Assembly (NCBI GenBank): GCA_015143295.1
Contig: CM026574.1
Location: forward strand, 8,372,938-8,436,937
DNA length: 64,000 bases
Source of the DNA: Tetracentron sinense
Taxonomy: Eukaryota > Streptophyta > Magnoliopsida > Trochodendrales > Trochodendraceae
Reading direction: 5' to 3'
Of the stretch, positions 1 to 12,072 are shown piece after piece. Below the pieces are notes generated by a model. The model had not been told where the DNA came from, ran no database searches, and was given only the letters and a program-made list of their open reading frames with translations. Position 1 is the first letter of the stretch; the number at the start of each line of letters is the position of its first letter. Made by a program: the position numbers and the translations under genes.

Positions 1-1375
1 ACTGTGATTCTATTTTTTAAATAGATAGATGAGGGTAGTTTGGGAGTAAAATATTAAATTAAAGTTTTGTTTTATATAAGGGTAGTTTAGGAATTTTGGA
101 AAATTCAGGCTACGCCTGCCTCTCCCATAAAGATGGTGTAACATCGGTAGGTAATTGGGTTTGAATAAAGACAGCTGGTTATTTCCAATTAAGTGGCTGG
201 TTTCATCTTCCAAAAGTGATGTTTAATCTCTCCATTAGTGCGTTTCCAACGCAGATATTTTGTCTCCCCAATGGTGCATCAACAAGTTCTAAAACAAAGA
301 AAAGAAGAAGAACACGATTGGGGAGATAAACATCTTAGTGAACAATTGCAAAGTCGTTGAGATTGAGATCCATTAGGAGAGAAATCGTGGAGCCTTTCTA
401 CGAAAAGAAAGAAGTAGCAAAACTCGCTGTTCAAGATGCTGCTCTTGCCGCTCCCAAGCTTGGGGATGAACAGTAATTCCGTAATATCCCGCAGGTACAC
501 CTTGTCCTTCTTCTTCTTTGGTTTATCTGTAAATTTCTGAATCAAAAACCCCAGAAGGATTAGGTTATCTTTAAGAGTCATCTGTTAATTTCAGTATTTG
601 GAGTTTTTTTATTTTTTATTTATATTGATTCTGGTGAAAGGAAGTTGGTAAGAAGATCATGGATTGTGCAATTTGATCCTTTGCAATCCAAAATTTATAG
701 GTCTTATCAAGATGTAGTTTAGGGTTTTTCTCTCATTCCAATCAAATTTATTCTATATTTCTTGAGATGCCCAGTCGAGATAATTGCTCCCTTGCAAGAA
801 CGTAACCTAATCCTTTGGTGAATACGTTTTCCTCCATAATCTAAGGTTTTTATTCGTTCAAATGAGGTAATTGATGTTTTGCAAATAAATTCTGCTATTG
901 GTTATCATCGTCTTCGCCTTTGTTTCATGTAATTTCATGGAATCAGAGTCTGAGGTTTTGCAAATAAGATCTGCACCTTTCTTACAATTTTTAGGAATTA
1001 CTGTTCATCCCCAAGGTAGGTATCCTCTGCCGTGTGCGGGATATAGAGATCCACCAGGAATAAAACATCTGGTGAACAATGCTGTTCTTGCCTTTCTACG
1101 GTAAGGGGAAGAAGATCAGGAGGAAGCACATTTGACAAGGGCTGTGATGTTTTTTCTTTTCATTAAGTTTTCTTTATTAATTATACATGGTAATGATGAT
1201 AACTGGTAAGATTCTCTAACTATTTCATTTTTGTAGTTTTATGATTATGACTTTGATATAAAAAAGAGGAATCAGTTGGTATATTTGAATTAGTTAATAA
1301 ATTTTGGTCCCAAAAAAAAAAAAAAAAAATTCCGGTAGCTCAACTGAAACAAGGCCAAGAAAAAGAGAGTTAACA
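1..1375. other. Gene-free flank with an inverted sequence pair
   Basis: No convincing coding exon was seen. A perfect 22-base inverted pair lies at 459-480 and 994-1015, and weaker similarity continues around both arms (roughly 380-500 against 990-1115). This suggests two diverged copies of one sequence in opposite orientation. Open frames here are short and have no recognisable motif. A poly-A run lies at about 1312-1329. Confidence 0.4.
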
Positions 1376-1387
1376 TCATTTCCAGCC

Positions 1388-1642
1388 TCACTTGGGCTGC
1401 TGGGCACTAGCGTCTGTTCTATATGCTTTGTGTAAATTTTTAACACAACCGTGTTCAAATGGGTTCATATATTTTCTGCTCAAGAAAACACTCTTGGGCA
1501 TTGGTTGCTTAGACAGACTTCCTATGTCACCTACCATGTAAAGTAAAGCTTCTTGTGCACCTGAGAGCTCAAAATTTGTAAAATACCCACTCATAATTTG
1601 AAATTGAACTTGAAGTGGAGGATTTGGTTGCAAAGTCATCAA
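1388..1642 (-). CDS. Hypothetical 84-codon ORF, possible exon remnant
   Basis: This minus-strand frame of 84 codons begins with two methionines and ends in TGA-free sequence up to its stop at the left edge. Upstream sequence (about 1643-1830) also reads as protein-like in a different frame, so the piece may be the 3' part of a decayed exon with a frameshift. The product is not recognised. Its codon use is less AT-rich than the flanks, but nothing else supports expression. It could equally be a chance ORF. Confidence 0.2.
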   Translation of the reverse strand: MMTLQPNPPLQVQFQIMSGYFTNFELSGAQEALLYMVGDIGSLSKQPMPKSVFLSRKYMNPFEHGCVKNLHKAYRTDASAQQPK

Positions 1643-1699
1643 ATTTGGGCAAATATGTACAAGTCGTAGTGGAGCAATTGGGTTATCTTAGGTCGAAGC

Positions 1700-4600
1700 C
1701 ATGAAGAAAGATACAGCGGTAGGGAATGATTTTCATTGTTCATTTGTTTTGGCTTGACTTTCATCTTTCTCTCTGCCATGTAAGGCTTCTCATACAGCCA
1801 TCAAGGGTTCAAGATGCAGACAAGCCCACAAATATATAGTTTTGTTGCTTCTCTAAAAATATATGTTGCTTCTCTAACAATATATCTTCTTTCAAGTCTT
1901 TAGATTAGTTGTTCGTCGATAACCCACCATATTTAAATGGATGGTAGTCCCATATTTATTTTACATATAAATTTTGTAGCAAGACGTAGGGAATGAATGG
2001 TTGTTGTTTTGATTAAAAATGAGTTTAGAGATTGGAATGTAATTGTCGTCTACTTTATGTTTGTGGAAATGTACAAGAGCAACACAGGGAAAATTTTATG
2101 GGCCGTTTGATTTGAAGGCCTTTGCCCTTTGCAGACAATTCCGACAATAATGGGTTGCCAAATGGATGGGCTATGTGGGTGTCCAACATTCCTGTAAGTC
2201 TGAAACAGCATTAAGTTTCTTTTCTTTTCGTGGTAGTTTGATTGATTTAAAAAAAAAAAGTAAATCTTAATAATTTTATAATATTTGTTTGTCTTATAAA
2301 GGATTATTTTTAATATATTCTATTTTTTTCTTTTTTTATATTTTAAATTTTTTTTATTCAAACCTGTGCATTGCACGGGGTCTCTGCTGGTTAGAATTTA
2401 AAAATTTTATTTAATATTCACTAAATATCGTATGTAAGTAACAATTTAATACTTAAAAAAATAATAATAATAATTTACTATATATTAAATAATAATTATT
2501 ATAATTTAATAAACAAAATTATAAATAATAATAGTAATATTTATATTTAATACATTAAATAATCATTATAAATTATAATTTTTATAAATATATTACTTAT
2601 GTAATTACATATCCTTATTATTATATTCAAATTAGAATTTTAAATTTAAATTTAATATTTATTAAATATCTTATATAAATAATAATTGAATACATAAAAT
2701 AATAACTATAAATTATAATAATATTAAATTTAATAAATATTACTTGCATAATTATTTATTCCTATTATTGTATTTAAATTATTTTTTGCATAATTTTTAT
2801 TCATCCAAATTCCATCTAATCAATAGTGCATCCAAATGGCAGAATTATAAATTCTGTAGAATTCAATTCAATGGATTTCAGTTCCATGGATTTCAGTTCC
2901 ATAGAATTCAATTCTTTAGGTCAATTCCAATTCCACAAATCCAAACGCAACCTTAAGGATCATGGATCTGCCAAACATGTAAATGCCTATGAAAAATTTC
3001 AATTTTTTTTTCTTCTAGTTTTACTACATCCCTATCAAGGATTAAAAATTCGGGGACTTATTGGTCCCAAGACTCCCAACCGTACGATACATATCGGTTT
3101 CGGGGGATACGGCCCATTAATTTTAAAAAAAAAATTTGTTGGTCTTTTTTGTTTTTACCATAAACGACCATTATTTATAGTAAAAAATGACACTAATTTT
3201 AATTAAAATAATTGTGTTTTTATTCTGACAAAAAAAGATTGGTTTTACTATAAATAATAATTTCTAGGTCCTTTTCAGTATAAACAAGTCCTTAATTCTA
3301 AAAATGACTTTTTTTCTAAAATTACTATTTTTTGGTCATTTATATGAAAATCGAAGCGAACAACACATATACGGTTGTTTTTGGTCATTTTTTATATTAT
3401 TTTTGAGGTCAATGTTTAAGATTAGACCTGGCCGCAACACATATGGGTTTTGGCATTTTTTATTACCATGATCTTTATAATTATTCATTTACTCACCATT
3501 TTTCCTTGTCTGTTATTTTAAGCTTCTGTGAATCTGATTTGTCTCTTTCTCTCTCTTTAATTCTTAATTAGAAATGGTGTTACTACTATTGCCATTACAT
3601 TCAAAGATTTGGTGTTTAACCTTGGTAAATTGGCCCAACCAATAGGAGACCTGCAGCAACGTACAACCTCAAATCTTAGATTGAGCGGCTAGAACCTAGA
3701 AATTTTTGCTCGGTCTATTTTTGTATTACCTCAGTAGCTTAGTAGCGCACCACCTTAGTGTCCCAGATCAATTTGGTGGTATTGGGGACTGGGGAGGGTC
3801 CAATTTGGATGATAGATGATAGATTTGATTAAAATTTTCTTTTCATCTCTCTCACACTCTCTCTAGGTGAAGTTTTAAAGACCCTAGAAATATGTAATTT
3901 CTATTAATCGACCCGCATCGCTTCCCATGTTGTCGCTATTGATCAAGTATTGGTAACTCTCTCTCTCTCTCTCTCTAAACCACTTCAAACATCTTCTTTC
4001 TAGCCACCCCATAACGAAGGCATCGACCCGAAGCTGCAAACCTTAAATAGTTTTATTTGCTTGCCACTTCCTACATTTTTCACCTCTGTTATTTTCTTGC
4101 CCTAACAAACAGGGGAAGGAAATTTTTGTGTGTTTCTTGTATGGAGTGGCTAACGTTAATGTGTTTAAGAACTAACTTATTGTGCATTAGTAGGTTCATT
4201 AGTGATTCACAGGATGACATTGTTTTTGGGTTTTGCTTGTTCTTGTCTTTCCAATTGCATAACTAAAGTGCGGGAGTTGACCAAAGCATAGTTCTTGAAA
4301 CTTGTATTCTCCTATTATGATTTTAAAACACATGATTTTATCATTTCTTTTTCTATTTTCAATTACTATTTGGTTCGTGTAGATTAGATTTTTTTTTTTT
4401 TTTTGAAATCTTGGACACATTATTTTATTTACAGGTAATGCTTTATAAATTTAAGTAGTTTGATAGTGTGTTGGTCCTTATATTGATACATTGCTGTGAC
4501 TATGGATTGACTTAATATCATATGTGTCCCATCAATTAAAGAAAAGTGTGAACTCTGCAATTGTTTCTTATACTTCATCTCCACATCTTAAAAGTTAGAG

Positions 4601-4926
4601 AACTGGTTTTATGTATGATTCCATTGAGCACAATGAATCAAATGTGAATTCTGCAATCGTTTCTTCCCTACCTGTTTTGTTTGGATTCATAGTTGTGCTT
4701 GAGTTTCTCCCCACAATCCTATTAGGAGATGATAAATTTTGAATTGAAGATGATACTGGTAGATAGATAGTTTTATCTTCTAAAGATCTTGTTGAGATGT
4801 ATTATGACGTCTTAAGACAAATTAAGAACATCTGATTCCTTTGTTTTTTTGAGTGGGAAGAAAATCTGATTCTTTAGGACAATATTAATAGAGAAAGTTC
4901 AACGCTGAGGAAAATATGAAATTTTG
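1700..4926. other. Long AT-rich gene-free stretch with simple repeats
   Basis: No gene is supported. The part at 2230-2760 is extremely AT-rich. Two tandem 15-base units (GGATTTCAGTTCCAT) occupy 2873-2902, with related fragments on either side. A CT run covers 3957-3976. Open frames in this stretch lack recognisable domains and are probably chance. Confidence 0.5.
2361..2394 (-). repeat. Terminus-like motif with GTGCAATGCAC hairpin
   Basis: On the minus strand, a CCAGCAGAGACC stretch leads into the inverted repeat GTGCAATGCAC. The same core recurs near 12241-12256 and as the near-palindrome CCCGTGCGATGCACGGG at 13188-13204. Each copy borders AT-rich repeat DNA. This looks like the end of a non-autonomous DNA transposon (MITE or Helitron-like), but the opposite end was not defined. 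Confidence 0.35.
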
Positions 4927-5385
4927 GAGCACCGGTTTTGGTCAAACATGAGTCATGGATAAAACAAGTGCATTGCATGAATGGCTTGTAATGATCAAGT
5001 CGGTGCAATGCTGGTTCTTCATCACTGCCTCCTTCAAGTTTTCAAAGACATGTTGACACTCGTCCGTCCAAAGATAACCCACACCCTTCTTAAGTAGATA
5101 CATCAGGGGAGCTGCTTGCCTTGAGTAACTCTGAATCAAGTAATGAACCACCGACAATAGTTAACAAGACCAAGAAGGGATCGTAGATCCGTCACCTTGG
5201 TGTAAGGATCCTATTCTTAAATTTCCTTTATCTTGTCTCCATCCATCTTTGATTGTTTCACCTCTAATGCGAGCCCTTAGAAAGTAACATCCCGTTGGGC
5301 AAATGAGCATTTCTCCTTCATTACATAGATGATAGAACTCATTCTCCCTCAAGACTTGGAACACCATCCTTAAGCATGGTAATAG
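4927..5385 (-). pseudogene. Ty3/gypsy pol fragment (end of RT into RNase H)
   Basis: Two minus-strand frames (5161-5367, then 4942-5157) read through the typical end of a gypsy reverse transcriptase into RNase H. Visible cues are a VFQVLREN start, a degenerate cysteine-to-LRARIRGE stretch, and then SYSRQAAPL, LLKKGV and CQHVFENLKEAV, which match the connector before RNase H. A frame change and a stop separate the two parts, and no LTR, integrase or gag is attached. It is a dead scrap and has no ORF continuity with the other gypsy remnant at 48.6-53.4 kb. Confidence 0.75.
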
Positions 5386-5399
5386 AGTTTTCCGTTTTC

Positions 5400-6215
5400 T
5401 CCAAAAAAATCCTGAATAACTAGCAACTTTATCGTCGAATGATTAATGTACGAAATATTCACAACTTTTGAAAAAAATCGCGACCTTTTCATATATTAGA
5501 TATTTATTCGGGACTTTTTCAAAAAATCGTGAATAATTTGTGTTTAATTCGTGAAATTCACGACTTTTTGAAAAAAGCCGTAACTTTTTCCAGAAGTTGC
5601 GAATACTTCGTGAATTAATTGTTCAACAAAAAAGTCACGTATTATTCGAGACTTTTTGAACAAATCAGAGAACTTTGTATCTATGGTTGGATGATAGGTA
5701 GGTTTGCTCACAATTCTTTATTGCTCACCTTTAATATCGCTACTCCTTGTCAATATTGTCTTGGAAGAGTCACTTTTCTTGAACTCATTGAGTTGTTGTA
5801 CATTGTTTCATATTGCAAAATAATGGTACCATTACGAAAGGTACACATATTCCTTTGGCTGAAAACCAAATATTTTTTTTTTGGAAGGTAAATTACAAAC
5901 AAAAGAGAAATTTTAACCACAATTAGTAAAATCCAGGACCCTCTTTGATAAAAACCTCTTAGATATAAAAGGATGCAACACTATAACTGTCTTAAATGGT
6001 CTATGGAGAGGCCATGCTCATATAGATAGACATCACCTGTGACTATTTCTAAAAACAGATGTAGGACAGTATCAGCAATACCAACCCTATGGGGATGTCA
6101 AAGGCCTTTAACAAAATGGAACCTGCTTTAGAGTTGAAGTTTGTTATTTTGATCATAGTAATATTTATCTAATTCTGTTTTGTTGATGAATTATCCATTC
6201 ATTGAAAGAACATGT
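5400..6215. repeat. Gene-free stretch with diverged CGACTTTTTGAAAAA repeats
   Basis: Between about 5450 and 5665 the motif (C/G)GACTTTTTGAAAAAA(T/G)CG recurs four or five times with variation, next to TTCGTGAA / TTCACGAA inverted words. This looks like a short-period repeat or the end of a DNA transposon. Nothing recognisable was seen from 5700 to 6215. Confidence 0.4.
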
Positions 6216-6217
6216 TA

Positions 6218-6380
6218 AGACCTACTGCCTGCTCCAATGGCATGGTGTGTCTCCTTTCATATGGGAGAACTAGGATCAAGCCCTGGGGTGATGAGGCCAA
6301 CAAGGGTTTTCTCACCATTAGGAGCCCACCCAATAACTGTACTAAAAGCAATTAAATGATACCGCACATTAAAAAAAAAA
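6218..6380 (+). mobile_element. SINE-like unit, tRNA-derived
   Basis: A tRNA-like head (TGCTCCAATGGCATGG, A-box-like) is followed about 35 bases later by GGATCAAGCCC (B-box-like). A short unique body and an A-rich tail at 6371-6382 complete the unit. Spacing, orientation and tail fit a plant tRNA-derived SINE. No target-site duplication could be settled by eye. Confidence 0.5.
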
Positions 6381-6382
6381 GA

Positions 6383-7920
6383 TGAAAAAAAGAGCTTGTT
6401 AGTTCAATTTATGAACTAGACAGATATAGGGGAAGAAGCTATCAAATGAAGAACTCAGATATGTTTTTGACAAGTAATGAGAATATACATATGCATATTT
6501 ATAAACAAAACTATAGTCAGCTCTTTAGATTTTGAATCAGCCATTTCTTTGCTGGAGCCATCAATGCTTAATGGATTGAACCTGTCAAATGAGGAACTAT
6601 AGAATTTTTAGTGGGTTGAATTCCCACCTGCTTTGAGAATCCGCCTCAACTCATAACTTGGATTGAATGATTCGTGGATTTTCCACTCTATTAAGAGCCC
6701 AATCTTGGAGTTTGGATGAACCTGTATAATTTGAATCATTGTTGATTTTGGATTTTCAATACAATTTTGACGAAAATTTCATCAATTGCATTCAATCTAA
6801 TTTGTGGAATTTTTGTGATGTATGCTCTATCTAATAGGAAGTCCATTTAGATTAATAGATGATATACTGAACAATATAGGCTTTAACACGATCCTCTGTC
6901 CAAAGAAAATGTTCTGATATCTAATTTCTCTAATTAGATTAGATAATTTTATTATTTATTGAATGACAATTTGATGATCCTTTTCTATCTGCAGGTTGAT
7001 TTTTTTATGTCAAAACAAGCTGTTGGGAATGGGTGGTATGGGAAAAAAGAACAAGGTACATATATCATTTTTATCGCCAATGATATGTAATTTTTATTGC
7101 CAATTATTAATCTTCATAGTTTCAACTAATTGATTAGAAGTTCTTTTCTTTTTTGTTTCTATTTTAAATTTTTATTCTTATTGTTTCTTAAGTTGCTATG
7201 AAAGAGTCTACATTAGGATATAAGATGTTTTCTTTGAGTGTGTTGCTTTTATTTAACCCTTTGAGTTGGTGCATAGTTTTAACTTCTTTACCAAAAGAAA
7301 CCCCTTTTTATTCTCCTTGTTTTCATTGGATTGAGCTCAAGTGCAATGGTTTTAAATGCTTTATTTTATCCTAGCTAAGTGCATTTGTAGGTACATATTA
7401 GATTTCACTAAAGGGTGGTGTTAGGTGTGTGCATTGTCCATGATATACTAAAAGAATCAACAAATCGATAATATGCAAGGTTTAAAATTTTGATTTTGAT
7501 GGAATACACTGTGGAAATAGAAGTTTTCACCAAACTTTTTTTGGTTAGGTGTAATATTTTGCAGTTGGACAGAAAAAAATCGGAAAATTTTCAGAACTTA
7601 AGAAAATGTAAAAAAAAAATACATAATTATACACCAAGGACTCATAAAATACAAAAAAAAAAAAAACTTGGCTGGCCCATTGACACCCTTACACACACTA
7701 TTACAAACAGGATGTGACTTCCAATCCTACTTATAATAGGATGTGTCCTAATCCAAGTTGCACTAGTAGGAAGTGAATGCTAATCCCAGTAGGTGTAGAA
7801 TTACAATTTCTAGTAAAAATGTACTATAAATAGTGAGCACAAAAGCAGAAGGTGTTGAATCTGGCAGTTGTAAAATACCCATAACATGTGAAAATTTCGT
7901 AAAAATTGTAATGTGACCTT
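6383..7920. other. Gene-free stretch with one TATA-like promoter motif
   Basis: No gene is supported. A short exon-like piece (6995-7055) lies between a CAG acceptor and a GTACAT donor, but no partner exons were found. At about 7826 the motif CTATAAATAG precedes GC-richer sequence, as in an LTR promoter. This suggests a retroelement fragment that could not be delimited. Confidence 0.35.
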
Positions 7921-8330
7921 GGTCAGCCCTCAGACCAAGACAGGGTGGAACCTTAGGTCCTGCCTGTGGCCTGGGTTAGGTCCGTGGCTCTTTATGCAGG
8001 GTGGAACCTTAGGTCCTGCTCGTGGCTTGGGTTAGGTCCGTGACTCTTTATGCCATAGACTAGGCTAGTCCTTGATTAGCCCGCGGATGGACCCATGGAG
8101 TCTGTCAGCAGAGGCTCAAATGGGGGTCTGTCCCTCAAGGACAAACCCTAACCACGTGTCAGTCCCTTGGGGACTAACACAAAGGAGTGTCCACGGGGCA
8201 TTATTGCCCTACTGCCAGCATTTAATGCTTAACGGACTGGCGGTGAGCCAGCCCTCGGCCAACTGGCGCGCATGCCTTTGGCACGTGCGAAGCCTAACAG
8301 CCCTTCTTGGGTTGTGATTTGGTGCATATA
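7921..8330 (+). repeat. Interspersed repeat, inverted relative of 29950-30395
   Basis: The stretch is GC-richer than its surroundings. Read on the plus strand it matches the minus strand of about 30395-29950 along most of its length, with shared words such as GGTTAGGTCC, CACGTG(T/C)CAGTCCC and TTTAATGCT. It starts with a 56-base tandem duplication (7941-7996 and 7997-8052). It probably belongs to an LTR-type repeat. Its right end supplies the last 40 or so codons of the chimeric gag frame on the opposite strand. Confidence 0.6.
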
Positions 8331-9668
8331 CAACACCTTCTTTGATTTGGTGTGAAGCGGGTACACTGAAGTTGATGCACCTTAATCCAATCTGGTTTCG
8401 TTGCCCACAATCTCTCAAAGTAAGAGAGTGATTCTCCATGTGTATTACGTACCCCTTTTCGAGGAGTTGTCCAATACTGAGTATATTGTTTTTCATATTG
8501 GGCACGTAGTACACATTAGATATATATTCTGGCGTAACATTCTTCTGATAAATTTTAACCTTACCTTTGCCTTTCATAGGGACCTTGGATGAGTCTCCTA
8601 AGCTCACATTACCGTGAATGTCTTCCGTCATCTCCACGAAGAGTTCCTTCTTCCCACACATGTGATTGCTAGCTCCTGAGTCAAGATACCACACATCTTG
8701 TTGACCAGACACTTCTTCTCGTGCAAGGAGTGTGGAGTCTTCTCTTCCACAATTTGATGCTTCGGCGAGGTTGGATTGCTCATCTTGATCCATAGATTTG
8801 TTCCAACAATTTGATGCATAGTGCCCATACTTGTTGCAATTGTAGCATTGAATGCTTTCGGTATTATCACGTCTGTATGTGGATCTACCTGTGCCAGTTC
8901 CTCTTCCATGGTCACTGTTGAAATTCCGCTGATTTTGTGCATGACTTTGATAATTTCCTTGCCCTCTACCTCTTCCACGATTATCATGGTTGCCACCACC
9001 ATGTTTTGAATCTTTGCGACCTCCCCTTTGATCTCTTAGAGTCAATTTTGACACTAATGCTTGTTCCAATACCATGGAATTAGAATTCTTCTGAATGCGT
9101 TGCTCATGAATTTGAAGTGATCCCATTAACTCCTCGACTGAGAGTGTCTCCAAATCTTTGGATTCTTCAATAGCCACAACCACGTGTTCGAACTTGGTTG
9201 TGAGGGATTGTAGCACCTTCTCTATAACCTGGAGGTCTTCAATCTTATCACCATTTCTCTTTAGTTGATTCATAATATCAAGTAATCGTGAAAAATAGTC
9301 GGAAATGCTCTCACCTTCTTTCATGTGGGCTATCTCGAACTCAGCTCTTAGAGCTTGTAGGCGAATCCTCTTAACACGATCTACTCATTTGAAAATAGTG
9401 TCTAGGATCTCCGAGGTCCTTTTGCTTGATGTCGCTTCGGCGATCTTCTCGAACGTTGATTTGTCCAACGCTTGGTAGAGTAAGAACAATGTTTTTTTAT
9501 CGCTCTTTCTTTGATCCTTGAGAGTGTTCTTCTGCTACGGTGTACATGGCTTCTTGCTCCATGGTGGGTTCTACGTACCCATCATTGACGATCTCTCATA
9601 GATCTAGCGACCCGAACAATGCCTTCATTCGTATACACCAATTCTCAAAGTTGTCTTTTGTCAACTGC
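8331..9668 (-). pseudogene. Ty1/copia gag-protease fragment
   Basis: Coding runs leftward on the minus strand. Near 9660 it opens with the copia gag start (LQLTKDNFENWCIRMKAL) and is crossed by stops and frame changes down to 9325. An open frame at 8209-9324 then carries the UBN2-type gag core, an RGRGRG-rich basic stretch, the zinc knuckle CYNCNKYGHYASNC (CX2CX4HX4C) and the aspartic protease start WYLDSGASNHM. Similarity stops at about 8330, just past the protease; integrase and RT are absent. It is truncated at both ends: by the neighbouring repeat downstream and by the COBRA-like pseudogene upstream. Its sequence differs from the SIRE-type elements, so it is another copia lineage. Confidence 0.85.
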
Positions 9669-12072
9669 AGGTAGCCAACTGCTGCAAGGGCGGCATACTA
9701 TTTTCGATGGCACAAGACCTTGCTCACTCCTAAGCCTCTTTCCAAATGCACGTAGGGACCAGGCCTCCAATCAGTGAACACGATTTGATAATCCCGGAGA
9801 ACTTTAGTCTGGGCATTGCCAGATATACATGTGGATCCCCTTTTATTGCCCCACCAAGCAAGTTCGATGCGGATAATGGTCGTCGACATCTGCAGGCACT
9901 AGGTATGTAAACTCCACACTTGTTATCTTTATAATCAACAAATGCTCATGGATTTTAATCCTTCCTTTGCCAGTTCGATGGTCATAAATATTTGAATGTT
10001 TAATTTTTTAGATTGCGCATCCTTAAAGTTTTTCTTTATTTTTGATCCCGTCCCTGCTGACCAGTAACAGAGTTAATTACTGTATTCAGTATTTACCACT
10101 AGTTGCATCTTTCTCAGCAATACTAGAAAAATGACCAGTCAAGAGGAAGTAAGGGTATAGAAGTTTCAATGGTGGGTGCTAGAAAAGCCCCAGCCTCCAG
10201 TGACAGTCAATTTCTCTGTTGACACAATAGGCAGCAGCTTTCTAGTCAATACTATGCCTTTGACATAATGAAATTGAGGAGAACCCTGAGTTTCGATACT
10301 TAAATCTGGAATTTTTCTTTCAGAGAAGATGTTCTTGTTAATTGCTATAGGAGAGCCCTTAGTTTGGATTTTCAAATTTAGACTCTTTGATTTTATATAG
10401 TTCACGAGTAAGCCAACTAACCGTTAGTATACAACAGCTGACGATACAGTCCCTTACTACTACATTGAGAACAATCCCATCTGATCTCGATTCTCAAATT
10501 TAAGCCAACACATTTAGTTAGGAAAAGTTTCTTAGAGATATGTGATACTTTCCATGAAAATCAAGTCCTTTGAACCAGAGGATACCATTTAGCATGAATA
10601 CTTCATTTAGATACAGGGATATGCCTCTATCACATACACACACTCTCTCTCTCTCTCTGGATTCCTTGTTTCTGTCTAACGTATCATTCTCATATATATA
10701 TTAACTCTGTCACTAACAAATCGGCCTTTTACTGAGCAAATTTTAGCTTGTTTTTAGTTAGTTTGTCTTCCACTGTATTCTTTATATGACAATAATGCAG
10801 CAACTTTCTGACAATTTTCTGTTTTATCTAATTTTCAGTTACTTGGAAAATTAAATGCCTCTACTCTCTTGTGGTGAGATCAACCACCCACAGTTACTGC
10901 ATTTCACTGTCGGCATTCTACAGTGACACGATTCAGGACTGTGCAGAGTGTGGGTGTGGTTGCGAGGGAGCAGTAATGAGCTAATGTTCCAGGTAAAATT
11001 CATCTTTTCACCATCCCTGCCTATTTTTTATTCTCCTTCTTTCTCGTATGTGTATTGATGCTTCATTTTTATACACATACTACAGGATTGGTGAGTCGTT
11101 CCCTTTGCCATTGAGTCCCCCAGTCGTGAGATATACACTACATAGGAGCCCGATACGGGTGCACTGGCATGTGAAGACCAGTTACAAGGGGCATTGGAGA
11201 GCAAAGGTGACCATCTGGAACTTTAACAATGTGAAGAACTACAGCCATTGGAACCTTTGTGGTGCAACATCCGAGCCTCGAAAGTGTTGCACAGGTTTTC
11301 AGTTTCCAGTAAGCCTCTTGGCCGGGGGATTATAAGTAAGTTCAATAGACAGTTATTTAATTCAATTGTTTTGAGTCAAATTTTCTTTGTTTTGAACAAT
11401 AGATCTTATTTGCTTAAACTATATGTTAATTTCATTTTTCTTCCTAGCAGATGATACTGGATTCTTTTGGGGAAGTACGTTTTACAATGATGTACTACTC
11501 CAGGCAGGCGATAATGGAGTTGTGCAGACAGAAATTCTTCTGGTCAAGGATCTGAGGATATTCACTTTCTGAGGGAGGGTGGGCATTCCCAAGGCAGGTT
11601 TACTTTGATGGTGATCAATGTGTAATGCCACCTTGAGGTGGATACCCAAGGCTCCCAGAGCGCAAGGTTTAAGATGGTGTTGGAATTGTTTTGTTACTGT
11701 TTCCTCTTTTCCTATTAGCAACTTTTTCTTCCTAGCAGATGATACCGGATTCTTCTGGGGAAGTACGTTTTACAATGATGTACTACTCCAGGCAGGCGAT
11801 AATGGAGTTGTGCAGACAGAAATTCTTCTGGTCAAGGATCTGAGGATATTCACTTTTGAGGGAGGGTGGGCATTCCCAAGGCAGGTTTACTTTGATGGTG
11901 ATCAATGTGTAATGCCACCTTGAGGTGGATACCCAAGGCTCCCAGAGCGCAAGGTTTAAGATGATGTTGGAATTGTTTTGTTACTGTTTCCTCTTTTCCT
12001 ATTAGCAACTTTTTTTTATTAATAATCAGAGCCTTTGCATTAAGGCAACGCAGGTCAGGTAGACAGGATTAA
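9669..12072 (+). pseudogene. COBRA-like pseudogene, 5'-truncated copy with introns
   Basis: Four exon-like blocks match the intact gene at 34386-39366 in order: 9669-9901 (from the NCCKGG motif onward), 10839-10992, 11086-11335 and the last exon, which is present twice (from 11450 and from 11738). Intron sequence is also shared, so it is a DNA duplicate and not a retrocopy. It is broken in several ways. The block before the first cysteine motif is missing. A stop lies in the first block. An insertion gives TAA before the end of the second block. One C of the CC pair is Y. A one-base insertion occurs at WNL. CGA has become TGA after the CVMPP motif, in both last-exon copies. It keeps the FYND segment that the intact gene lacks. 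Orientation is opposite to the intact gene, about 22 kb away. Confidence 0.92.
11437..12012 (+). repeat. 288-bp tandem duplication of the last COBRA-like exon
   Basis: Two adjacent units with a period of 288 bases (11451 and 11739 are equivalent positions) cover the end of the last intron, the acceptor CTAGCAG and almost the whole last exon. They are nearly identical. One difference is an extra C in unit 1 (CTTTCTGAGGG against CTTTTGAGGG), which shifts its frame. Unit 2 stays open up to the shared TGA. The high identity points to a recent local duplication after the copy was already dead. Confidence 0.9.

Noticed and set aside
6995..7055. Exon-like piece (VDFFMSKQAVGNGWYG) between CAG and GTACAT
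   Set aside because: Only about 20 codons, no matching exons on either side and no recognised protein. A similar piece at 2130-2196 is equally isolated.
10166..10405. 79-codon minus ORF
   Set aside because: It lies in an intron of the COBRA-like pseudogene, antisense, and the same stretch is intronic in the intact gene.
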